From the NCBI GenBank assembly GCA_964436315.1, contig CAYTCZ010000020.1:1-38948 (forward strand): a stretch of DNA of 38,948 bases. Direction: 5' to 3'. The stretch's first letter is position 1. Each line of letters opens with the position of its first letter. Shown here in pieces: positions 15,057 to 21,884 of this stretch. Under the pieces are notes generated by a model that worked only from the letters and a program-made list of their open reading frames with translations, ran no database searches and was not told where the DNA came from. This DNA comes from CAYTCZ01 sp964436315 (GTDB lineage: Bacteria; Actinomycetota; Thermoleophilia; Gaiellales; Gaiellaceae). Position numbers and translations under genes: made by a program.

Positions 15057-15225
15057 GCTGTTCCTAGCCCTGTTCTCAGCAGCAGTCCTGCTGCCAGCGC
15101 TCGCCCTGGTCATCTGGGGCGCGATACTTGACGGGCGCGCTGATGACGAACCGACGCTCGCCGCGGTTGAGGACGTCCAAAAGGCGCGGCAGATTCATAC
15201 CGCGCGCGATCGGGCTGAGCTCTGA
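15034..15225 (+). CDS. Small single-span membrane protein preceding the ECF sigma gene
   Basis: A protein of up to 63 residues (ATG 15034; ATG 15046 is the alternative) with one hydrophobic helix at about 7-30 (LFLALFSAAVLLPALALVIW) and a charged tail ending TARDRAEL. Its stop shares one base with the ATG of the sigma factor (TGATG). The layout resembles the 81-residue protein at 10012-10257. It could be an accessory membrane component of the sigma/anti-sigma pair, but no family is recognised. Confidence 0.6.
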   Translation: MAGAMGAELFLALFSAAVLLPALALVIWGAILDGRADDEPTLAAVEDVQKARQIHTARDRAEL

Positions 15226-15860
15226 TGGCGGCTCTCGGAGATCTCACCGCCGTCGAGTCGGACGTCCGGAGCCCGGCTGAGACGCAGTCGCGTCCACTAG
15301 AGAGCGGCTCGGCGCTTGCCGATGCGAAGGCCGTCGAGCGGATCGCGGCCGGGGATTCTGAAGCGCTTGCCCAGCTCTACGACCGTTACTCGAATCTCGT
15401 ACACGGCATGGCATATCGTCTCCTCAACGACGCACAGCTCGCCGAGGAGTGCACGCAGGACGTCTTCCTGGCCATCTGGCGTCGGGCGGGGGCGTACGAT
15501 CGCGAGCGTGCCAGAGTGACAACGTGGCTTTTCACGATTACGCGCAACCGGGCAATCGAGCTGGTGCGCCGACGCCAAGCCCGGCCGGCGGATCCGTACG
15601 CAGAGATCGATGCGGCGGGGGAGGCACCTGATCCCTCGACGCTGGTGGTGCAAGCGGATACCTCACAGCGGATTGCAGAGGCCATGACCGAGCTTCCAGA
15701 GTCGCAATCGCAGGCTCTTCAGCTTGCGTACTTTGAAGGTCTAACCCACGTCGAGATCTCCGAACGCCTCAACCTCCCGGTCGGGACCGTGAAGGGACGC
15801 ATCCGACTCGGACTCGATCGGCTGAGGGCTGTCGCAGACCAGTACGAGCTTGCTGCCTGA
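15225..15860 (+). CDS. ECF sigma factor (SigK/LitS-like)
   Basis: A 211-residue extracytoplasmic-function sigma factor with region 2 at about 40-110 (QLYDRYSNLVHGMAYRLL; the DNA-melting part with WRRAGAYD and TRNRAIELVRRR) and region 4 at about 150-205 (ELPESQSQALQLAYFEGLTH, GTVKGRIRLGLDRLR) that contacts the -35 box. It is followed 11 bases later by an RskA-like anti-sigma factor, so it belongs to the SigK-type group. The gene order photoreceptor repressor, ECF sigma factor parallels LitR-LitS of Streptomyces. I infer that it recognises TGATC(C/T)-N16-CG(A/T)A(C/T)(C/T), the motif found before six genes or operons of this island. No such motif precedes its own operon, so it is apparently under photoreceptor rather than auto-control. 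Confidence 0.92.
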   Translation: MAALGDLTAVESDVRSPAETQSRPLESGSALADAKAVERIAAGDSEALAQLYDRYSNLVHGMAYRLLNDAQLAEECTQDVFLAIWRRAGAYDRERARVTTWLFTITRNRAIELVRRRQARPADPYAEIDAAGEAPDPSTLVVQADTSQRIAEAMTELPESQSQALQLAYFEGLTHVEISERLNLPVGTVKGRIRLGLDRLRAVADQYELAA

Positions 15861-15871
15861 ACCGGGCCTCG

Positions 15872-16633
15872 ATGGCAGACGACAGGCGCAAGCGAGAGCT
15901 TGCCGCCTCCGAGGCCCTCGGCGCTCTCACTCCCGATGAGCTCGACCGCCTTGAGGTGGAAGCGGAGGATGATCCGGAGCTCGCAGCGCTACTCGAGCGC
16001 TACCGCGAGACCGTTGCCGGTCTCGAAAAGGGCGTTGCGCGGACTCCTGCGTCGGAGCTCCTCCGTGCGAGACTGCTCCGACTCGTCGAAGCAGAAGGGG
16101 GTCCGGAACCGGAGCCTCCAGAGGGTTCGAGCACCGGCCGCGGTCGAATTCCAAGGCTTCACGAGTTGCGTGCGCGTCGCTTCCCCAGGCCGAGGCGGCT
16201 TCTGTCCGCCGGGCTCGCAGCCTCAGTTGCTGCCGTCGCAGCCATCGCCATCGTCCTTATCGCAGTGCAGGACGCCGGTCTCGGAGACCCGGACGCGCGA
16301 GCGGCAATCTCAGGGAGCCCCGAGTTCGCTGCCGTACACGGTGAGGCAGCGCTTTTCGATCCACAACGCGACGATGGGGTACTGGTTCTCGAGTTGGCGG
16401 CAGTCCCACCATTACCATCGGCCCACCACTACACGGTTTGGGTCTTGCGGTCGACGACCGCCGGCGCCATGGAGGCTGTCGGCACGTTCTCGCCGGCAGA
16501 CGATGGTGTCCGGCTCGAGTTGCGCCTTCCCGGGCCCGGTGACTATGAGGCCGTCGACATCTCTGTCCAGGCAGATGGAGGTCCGCCGGAGCATTCCGGT
16601 GTGAGCGTCGCCGCCGGTACGTTTTCGAGCTAG
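15872..16633 (+). CDS. RskA-like membrane anti-sigma factor
   Basis: A 253-residue protein with a cytoplasmic N-terminal sigma-binding domain (about 1-75, rich in acidic and leucine residues: ALTPDELDRLEVEAEDDP), a basic juxtamembrane stretch, one membrane helix (about 111-133) and an extracytoplasmic RskA C-terminal domain (about 140-253, with LPSAHHYTVWVLRS). It has no cysteines, so it lacks the zinc-binding motif and thiol sensor of ChrR/RsrA-type anti-sigma factors; release would be expected through proteolysis or another membrane signal. It overlaps the convergent photolyase gene by four bases at its 3' end. It probably holds the ECF factor inactive until a second, envelope-borne signal arrives. 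Confidence 0.88.
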   Translation: MADDRRKRELAASEALGALTPDELDRLEVEAEDDPELAALLERYRETVAGLEKGVARTPASELLRARLLRLVEAEGGPEPEPPEGSSTGRGRIPRLHELRARRFPRPRRLLSAGLAASVAAVAAIAIVLIAVQDAGLGDPDARAAISGSPEFAAVHGEAALFDPQRDDGVLVLELAAVPPLPSAHHYTVWVLRSTTAGAMEAVGTFSPADDGVRLELRLPGPGDYEAVDISVQADGGPPEHSGVSVAAGTFSS

Positions 16634-18075
16634 ACCGGCCGTTCCTTCTTGATCGTGTCGAGTGCTGCGAGAGCACGATCGCGGGCTTCCGCGTGATCGA
16701 CCAGGCGGTGCGGGTAATCCTTTCCGAGCGACACGTTCGCGGCCGTGAGCACGTCTTGATCGGCTTCCCATGGCTTGTGAATCCACGGGGTCGGCAGTTC
16801 TGAGAGCTCAGGCACCCAGCGCCGAACGTACTCTCCATCGGGATCGAACTTGAGGCCCTGCAACACCGGATTGAAGATCCGGAAGAACGGCGCAGCGTCC
16901 GCACCACATCCGGCTGTCCACTGCCAGCCAAGGGTGTTGTTGGCCATATCGGCATCGACGAGCGTGTCCCAGAACCAGCGTGCGCCGTCGAGCCAGGGAA
17001 TGAGAAGATCCTTGACGAGGAATGAGGCGACGACCATGCGGGCTCGGTTGTGCATCCAACCGATCTCCCAGAGTTGGCGCATGCCGGCGTCGACGACTGG
17101 GTAGCCGGTCTGGCCACGCTGCCACGCCACCAGCCCTTCCTCGTCGTCTTCCCACGGAAACTCGGCGAACTCCGAGCGGAGCGGCTCGTCGGTCGTAAAC
17201 GGGAAGTGATAGAGGAGATGGTGAGCGAATTCGCGCCAGCCGAGCTGGCGCAGGTAGCCCTCGGCGCTCTTGACGGCCGCGTCGGAAAGTCGCGCTTCCT
17301 CCTCGCGAACTGAATGCCATACCTGGCGCGGGCTCAGTTCGCCGAAGTGGAGGTGAGGAGAGATTTGGGACGTCGCGTGCAGGTCGAGGCGATCCCGGGC
17401 ATCCCTGTACCCGCCGACCGCACCGCCGACGAAGGTCTGAAGCTGGGAGGTCGCTCCCTTCTCGCCCGGGTCCCACGCCGACCTGATACCGGCCGCCCAG
17501 TCGATCGTCGGCTCGAGCTCGAGTTCACCGAGGGATAAGGACTGAGGCCAGGTCTCGGGAGAACTGAGCCGGGGGGGACGTGGGAGGGGCTCGGGCGGCT
17601 CCCCCTCCGCCAGGCAAGCGCGCCAGAACGGGCTGAACACGCGATAGGGTTCCCCGCTCTTCGTCGCGATCGCCTCCGGCTCGTGCAGAAGAGCGCCCTC
17701 GTACCATCTGACATGAAGGCCGTCCTCCGAGAGGGCCCGCCGAACTCGATCATCGCGCTCAAGGTTGGCCGGCTCATACTGACGATTCCAGACGACGGTG
17801 TCTGCGCCGGTCTCTGAGACGAGCTCGCGCAGGACGTCGAGAGCCGGTCCACGTCTCAAGATCAGTCTGGATCCGAGTGCTCTGAGGTCTGTGTCGAGGC
17901 TTTGAAGCGACTGATGGAGCCACCAACGAGATGCCGCTCCTGGAGCCCACGGCGACCCTTCATCGGGCGAGCAGATGAAGACCGGAATGATCGGCTCGCC
18001 TCGCTCTTGCGAAGCAGTGAGCATGAGGTTGTCGGCCGACCGTAGGTCGTTTCGGAACCAGGCGATCGTTGCCAT
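16630..18075 (-). CDS. phr: Class I CPD photolyase (deoxyribodipyrimidine photolyase)
   Basis: A 481-residue DNA photolyase that splits cyclobutane pyrimidine dimers using blue light. It shows the N-terminal antenna domain (MATIAWFRNDLRSADNLML) and the FAD-binding C-terminal domain with TSQISPHLHFGELSPRQVW, LGWREFAHHLL and the signature WMHNRARMVVASFLVKDLL followed by DADMANNTLGWQW. The length is normal for the class. I use the ATG at 18075; the frame extends further but only into the divergent gene. No ribosome site precedes this ATG, and the candidate ECF-type promoter ends only 10 bases before it, so the mRNA may be leaderless. Together with the FeS photolyase it gives the island repair functions for both main UV lesions. 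Confidence 0.95.
   Translation of the reverse strand: MATIAWFRNDLRSADNLMLTASQERGEPIIPVFICSPDEGSPWAPGAASRWWLHQSLQSLDTDLRALGSRLILRRGPALDVLRELVSETGADTVVWNRQYEPANLERDDRVRRALSEDGLHVRWYEGALLHEPEAIATKSGEPYRVFSPFWRACLAEGEPPEPLPRPPRLSSPETWPQSLSLGELELEPTIDWAAGIRSAWDPGEKGATSQLQTFVGGAVGGYRDARDRLDLHATSQISPHLHFGELSPRQVWHSVREEEARLSDAAVKSAEGYLRQLGWREFAHHLLYHFPFTTDEPLRSEFAEFPWEDDEEGLVAWQRGQTGYPVVDAGMRQLWEIGWMHNRARMVVASFLVKDLLIPWLDGARWFWDTLVDADMANNTLGWQWTAGCGADAAPFFRIFNPVLQGLKFDPDGEYVRRWVPELSELPTPWIHKPWEADQDVLTAANVSLGKDYPHRLVDHAEARDRALAALDTIKKERPV
17988..18015 (+). promoter_or_regulatory. Weaker candidate ECF-type promoter of the SDR-DUF2867 gene
   Basis: TGATCG (17988-17993), 16 bases and CGAAGC (18010-18015) lie within the divergent photolyase coding region about 100 bases before the ATG at 18114. 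Three positions differ from the best examples, and being inside a coding region it could be chance. Confidence 0.3.
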
Positions 18076-18084
18076 CGGTTTACG

Positions 18085-18112
18085 AGTACGCTCCGGCCGG
18101 GAAAGGAGATCA
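18085..18112 (-). promoter_or_regulatory. Candidate ECF-type promoter of the class I photolyase gene
   Basis: On the minus strand TGATCT (18112-18107), 16 bases and CGTACT (18090-18085) match the recurring motif. The start of transcription would fall within a few bases of the ATG at 18075, implying a leaderless transcript. The site overlaps the ribosome site and start codon of the divergent gene. Confidence 0.62.
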
Positions 18113-18113
18113 C

Positions 18114-19631
18114 ATGTCAAGTGAGCCCGCTCGGAAACCGAGGGCGATCTTGCTAACTGGGGCGAGTGGCTACGTGGGTGGTCGGCTACTGCGGGTTCTG
18201 GAAGCGCGTGGCCACCACATCCGATGTCTTGCGCGGCGGCCCGAGTATCTCGAGCCGAAGGTCGGCGAGAACACCGAGGTTGTCCGCGGCGACGTCCTCG
18301 AGCCAGACACGCTTCAAGGAGCGTTCGAGGGAATCGAGGTCGCCTACTACCTCGTCCACTCGATGGGATCCTCCGGGGACTTCTCTGATGAGGACCGCCG
18401 GGCGGCGGAGAACTTCGCCAGCGCGGCACAAGGCGCGGGAGTCTCCCGCATCGTGTATCTCGGCGGTCTTGGACACGGGAACCTGTCGCCTCATCTCGCC
18501 AGCCGTCAGGAGGTGGGGGCGATCCTGCGGGACTCGGATGTGCCCACGATCGAACTGCGCTCGTCCATCGTGATCGGCTCTGGGAGCCTTTCCTTCGAAC
18601 TTGTTCGCGGCCTGGTCGAGCGTCTCCCGATCATGGTCACGCCTCGCTGGGTGGCCACACCGACGCAACCGATTGCGATCGAAGACGTGGTCGAGTATCT
18701 CGTGCTGGCATCGGATCTCGAGGTGGAGGGAAACGTCGTCTTCGAGATCGGAGGCCCCGAGCGGTCGACGTACGGTGGGCTGATGAAGGAGTACGCAAAC
18801 CAACGAGGACTGCGGCGACTGATGATTCCGGTTCCCGTCCTTACGCCCGGTCTATCGAGCCTCTGGCTCGGCTTGGTCACCCCGGTCTACTCTCGCGTCG
18901 GCCGCAAGCTCATCGACAGCCTGAAGAACGAAACCATCGTGACGGACGAGTCCGCGCTTCAGGCATTCCCGATCCGCCCACGTGGAGTACGTGAAGCAGT
19001 TGAGCGCGCGCTGGCCAACGAGGATCGGGAGTTCGCACTCACCAGGTGGTCTGACGCCCTCTCGTCTAGCGGCGAGACGCGCTCCTGGGGTGGCGTCCGG
19101 TTCGGAAGCCGAATTGTTGACTCTCGCTCCGTGAAGGTTCCGGTCGACGCCGAGACAGCCTTTGCACCGATCCGGGGGATCGGTGGCCAGACGGGCTGGT
19201 ACTACGTCGATTGGCTCTGGCATCTGCGTGGCTTCCTGGACTTGCTCGTAGGCGGCGTGGGGTTGCGCAGAGGAAGGCGTGACCCTCTTTCGGCGGTGCC
19301 GGGTGACGCCCTCGATTTCTGGCGCGTCGAGCTCTTCGATCCTCCTCATCGACTACGACTGCTTGCGGAGATGAAGATGCCCGGACGTGGCTGGCTCGAT
19401 CTCGAGGTGGAGCCGACGCCAGAGGGCTCGCGGATACGCCAGACCGCGATCTTCGACCCCGCCGGCCTTGCTGGGCGGGCGTACTGGTACGTGCTCTATC
19501 CGCTGCATGAGCTCGTATTTCACGGCATGCTCCGCGGAATTGCGCGTGCGGCTGTCGAATCACGCGCCGATGATCCCCATACGGAGCCGGTGCGTATCAA
19601 GATCGAGCGTGCCTACGGACACCTCTCCTGA
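18114..19631 (+). CDS. SDR-type NAD(P)-binding protein with C-terminal DUF2867 domain
   Basis: A 505-residue fusion. Residues about 8-300 are an atypical (extended) SDR with the NAD(P) motif TGASGYVGG and the stretch VAYYLVHSMG typical of this subgroup. Residues about 325-505 form the DUF2867/SRPBCC-like domain (GWYYVDWLWHLRGFLDLLVG, then MPGRGWLDLEVEP). Proteins of exactly this architecture are recurrent members of LitR- and ChrR-type light regulons. The ATG at 18114 has AAAGGAG six bases upstream. The gene is divergent from the photolyase with only 38 bases between them, so its promoter must lie in the photolyase gene. It ends before a strong hairpin. The substrate is unknown; the C-terminal domain suggests a hydrophobic ligand. 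Confidence 0.85.
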   Translation: MSSEPARKPRAILLTGASGYVGGRLLRVLEARGHHIRCLARRPEYLEPKVGENTEVVRGDVLEPDTLQGAFEGIEVAYYLVHSMGSSGDFSDEDRRAAENFASAAQGAGVSRIVYLGGLGHGNLSPHLASRQEVGAILRDSDVPTIELRSSIVIGSGSLSFELVRGLVERLPIMVTPRWVATPTQPIAIEDVVEYLVLASDLEVEGNVVFEIGGPERSTYGGLMKEYANQRGLRRLMIPVPVLTPGLSSLWLGLVTPVYSRVGRKLIDSLKNETIVTDESALQAFPIRPRGVREAVERALANEDREFALTRWSDALSSSGETRSWGGVRFGSRIVDSRSVKVPVDAETAFAPIRGIGGQTGWYYVDWLWHLRGFLDLLVGGVGLRRGRRDPLSAVPGDALDFWRVELFDPPHRLRLLAEMKMPGRGWLDLEVEPTPEGSRIRQTAIFDPAGLAGRAYWYVLYPLHELVFHGMLRGIARAAVESRADDPHTEPVRIKIERAYGHLS

Positions 19632-19644
19632 GTAGGTAACAACC

Positions 19645-19686
19645 GGGGGCCGTCGCCCTCCTCTCTCCCAACTCCCGACGGCCCCC
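19645..19686 (+). terminator. Strong hairpin after the SDR-DUF2867 gene
   Basis: GGGGGCCGTCG (19645-19655) and CGACGGCCCCC (19676-19686) form a perfect 11-base stem with a 20-base loop, 14 bases after the stop codon. No T-tract follows, so termination could be of the U-poor type often seen in actinobacteria. Confidence 0.6.
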
Positions 19687-19776
19687 GAACTTGGCCTATC
19701 GCTTCTACCGCATCCGCAGGCTGAAACCGACGCCCATCGAAGGCGTCCGAACCAGGAGATCGTTCTCGAATGGGAT

Positions 19777-19804
19777 TGATCCGCCGCCGGAGCCAAGACG
19801 AACC
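19777..19804 (+). promoter_or_regulatory. Candidate ECF-type promoter of the small protein/membrane protein pair
   Basis: TGATCC (19777-19782), 16 bases and CGAACC (19799-19804) are identical in both boxes to the promoter at 1119-1146. Transcription would begin at about 19811, so translation from the ATG at 19815 would be nearly leaderless. Confidence 0.62.
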
Positions 19805-19814
19805 AACAGGCGAA

Positions 19815-19997
19815 ATGACGACCGCAACCGAACACAACTCAGTGCTTGCATGGCGCATCGAACAGCTTCTCTCTCTCGGGTTCTCCGCCGAAGAAGCAGA
19901 CCGTCTTGCCGAAGCAAGGGACGTTGATCTCGCTCAGGTCCGAAAGATGGTCGCAAGCGGAGCACCGCTCGAGCTGGTTGCCCGGATCGTCCTCTAG
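19815..19997 (+). CDS. 60-residue helical protein
   Basis: A short protein starting MTTATEHNSVLAWRIEQLLS and continuing with GFSAEEADRLAEARDVDLAQ and a C-terminal helix, apparently three helices like a UBA- or HTH-like mini-domain. Similar small proteins are scattered in actinobacteria without known function. An earlier in-frame ATG (19770) has AGGAG upstream, but the candidate promoter lies between the two, so I prefer the ATG at 19815. The following membrane protein starts 20 bases after its stop, probably in one operon. Confidence 0.6.
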   Translation: MTTATEHNSVLAWRIEQLLSLGFSAEEADRLAEARDVDLAQVRKMVASGAPLELVARIVL

Positions 19998-20017
19998 GCG
20001 ACGCGGAAGGTCACATC

Positions 20018-20455
20018 TTGGCTCCGGTGCTCGTCATACAAGTGGCGACCACCCTTAGCCTGGTCGGCCTGATCTGGTTCGTGCAGCTCGTTCACTATCC
20101 GTTGTTCGTCGCCGTCGGTCGGTCTGAGTTCGAGGCCTACCACTCGGAACACGTCAGGCGCACAGGTTGGGTAACGGTTCCGCTCATGTTCGCCGAGGCG
20201 ATCACTGCGATCGTCCTTCTGGTCGATCGGCCTGCCGGTGTCGATGCGGCTCAGGTCTGGCTCGGCGCCGGGCTCGTTGCGACCATCTGGCTCTCGACCT
20301 TCCTCGTCCAGGTTCCGTTGCATCGAGTTCTCGGCACAGGTTTCAATCGCAGCGCCTACCGCGGTCTCGTGAGCTCAAATTGGCTTCGGACTTGGGCCTG
20401 GACATCTCGCGCTGTGGTGGTGCTCTGGATGACGTGGACCGCGACGACTAACTGA
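20018..20455 (+). CDS. Four-span integral membrane protein
   Basis: A 145-residue protein with hydrophobic segments at about 4-26, 50-68, 80-100 and 122-142, and conserved-looking polar motifs IWFVQLVHYPLF, FEAYHSEHVRRTG and LVQVPLHRVLGTGF. Proteins with the VQxVHYPLF motif occur in light-induced gene groups of other bacteria; the function is unknown. The TTG at 20018 has GGAAGG eight bases upstream. The stop codon overlaps the -35 box of the next promoter. It is probably cotranscribed with the small protein before it. Confidence 0.72.
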   Translation: MAPVLVIQVATTLSLVGLIWFVQLVHYPLFVAVGRSEFEAYHSEHVRRTGWVTVPLMFAEAITAIVLLVDRPAGVDAAQVWLGAGLVATIWLSTFLVQVPLHRVLGTGFNRSAYRGLVSSNWLRTWAWTSRAVVVLWMTWTATTN

Positions 20456-20480
20456 TCCCCGCGCTCGGGTCTTGCGTATC
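20453..20480 (+). promoter_or_regulatory. Candidate ECF-type promoter of the SRPBCC-epimerase/MMPL operon
   Basis: TGATCC (20453-20458), 16 bases and CGTATC (20475-20480) match the island's recurring motif. The -35 box overlaps the TGA of the previous gene. The ATG at 20508 lies 27 bases downstream, leaving room for a GGAGAG ribosome site. Confidence 0.62.
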
Positions 20481-20507
20481 AACGAGGCCTTTGGAGAGAC
20501 CTTTGAA

Positions 20508-21884
20508 ATGCCAACGTTCACGCGACAACAGAAATTGAGCGTTCCCGCCCGCTTTGCGTTTGACTGGCACAAGAACCCCGGTGCGCTCGAGCGCCTGGCG
20601 CCGCCATGGGAGCGGGTACGAGTCATCGAACGAGCCGGAGGTATGGAGAATGGCCGCGTAGTCCTCGAGGTTCAGCGCGGACCGCTTCGACGCCGCTGGG
20701 TTGCCCGGCACTCGGACTACATCGAGGGTCGCCAGTTTCGCGACGAGCAAGTCGAAGGTCCGTTCCGATCCTGGTCGCATACACATCGATTCGACCCGAT
20801 CGGTCCGGACACGAGCCTGCTCGTCGATTCGATTCAGTACGAGTTGCCGTTAGGCTCGGTCGGCCAGGCTCTGGGCGGGGCGTACGCCGCCCGTTCCCTC
20901 GAGCGCCTGTTCACCTTTCGGCAGGCCAGACTTGCGGATGACCTCGCCCGTCACCACGCGGTCGCCGGGGAGGGTGCGCTTAGGGTCGCGGTCACGGGAG
21001 CCTCGGGAATGATCGGTAGCGATCTGTCCTCGTTTCTCGCGAGTGGCGGCCACGAAGTGAGACCGCTCGTTCGCGCCCAGCCGACCGACGACAAGGAAAT
21101 TCGCTGGGATCCCATCCGCCGCACGATCAATCCGACCGCGCTCGAGGGTCTCGACGCAGTCGTCCACCTGTCAGGGAAGCGGCTCGACTCGCGATGGACG
21201 GAAAAGAGGAAGAAGAGAATCTGGGACAGCCGCATCGACAGCACGCGGTTCCTGGCTGAGACTCTGGCCGGGCTCGAGCGGCCTCCGAAGACATTTATCG
21301 CCGCTTCGGCGATTGGGTACTACGGCAGCCGAGGCGAGAAGGTCCTGACCGAAGGGAGCAGTCCAGGCTCCGGCTTTCTGGCCGACCTTTGCCAGGCGTG
21401 GGAGGACGCGACGCTACCGGCCCGTGAAGCCGGTATCCGAGTCGTAAGCCTACGCAGTGGCGTCGTACTGACCCTCAAGGGAACGCCTCTTTCCCGTCTG
21501 GTGCGTCCGACGAAGTTCGGCTTGGGGGCGGTCGTCGGTTCCGGCAATCAGTATCTGAGCTGGATCTCACTCGACGACATGGTGGGCGCGATTCACCATC
21601 TCCTTTTCGACGACGCCGTGTCGGGACCGGTGAATGTGGCCGCCCCGCATCCGGTGACTAACGGGGAGTTCACGAAGACGCTTGCGAGCGTCCTCGGTCG
21701 GCCGACCTTCCTGCGAGTACCGGCCAGTTTCGTCAAGGTTGCGTTTGGAGAGATGGGACAGCAGACGATTCTCGCGAGCCAACGCGTTGCACCGAACGTC
21801 CTCCGCGAGAGCGGCTTCCAGTTCCTGTATCCGGACCTCGGCTCAGCGTTGCATCACGAGTTCGGTCTCGCGGCCGCGTCATGA
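20508..21884 (+). CDS. SRPBCC domain fused to a TIGR01777-type epimerase-like protein
   Basis: A 458-residue fusion. The first about 150 residues are an SRPBCC (START-like) ligand-binding domain, similar to the stand-alone protein at 25880. From about 155 an NAD(P)-binding SDR-epimerase domain of the TIGR01777/YfcH family follows (RVAVTGASGMIGSDLSSFL, then AVVHLSGKRL, FIAASAIGYYGSRGEK and a C-terminal DUF1731-like end). This fusion is common in actinobacteria. I use the ATG at 20508 rather than the TTG at 20472 because the candidate promoter overlaps the earlier codon and GGAGAG precedes the ATG. The last four bases overlap the MMPL gene. The function is unknown; a hydrophobic substrate of the membrane response is plausible. 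Confidence 0.87.
   Translation: MPTFTRQQKLSVPARFAFDWHKNPGALERLAPPWERVRVIERAGGMENGRVVLEVQRGPLRRRWVARHSDYIEGRQFRDEQVEGPFRSWSHTHRFDPIGPDTSLLVDSIQYELPLGSVGQALGGAYAARSLERLFTFRQARLADDLARHHAVAGEGALRVAVTGASGMIGSDLSSFLASGGHEVRPLVRAQPTDDKEIRWDPIRRTINPTALEGLDAVVHLSGKRLDSRWTEKRKKRIWDSRIDSTRFLAETLAGLERPPKTFIAASAIGYYGSRGEKVLTEGSSPGSGFLADLCQAWEDATLPAREAGIRVVSLRSGVVLTLKGTPLSRLVRPTKFGLGAVVGSGNQYLSWISLDDMVGAIHHLLFDDAVSGPVNVAAPHPVTNGEFTKTLASVLGRPTFLRVPASFVKVAFGEMGQQTILASQRVAPNVLRESGFQFLYPDLGSALHHEFGLAAAS

Noticed and set aside
16630..18429. Long form of the photolyase starting at 18429
   Set aside because: The additional 118 residues read through the divergent SDR-DUF2867 gene; the conserved N-terminus MATIAWFRNDL begins at 18075.
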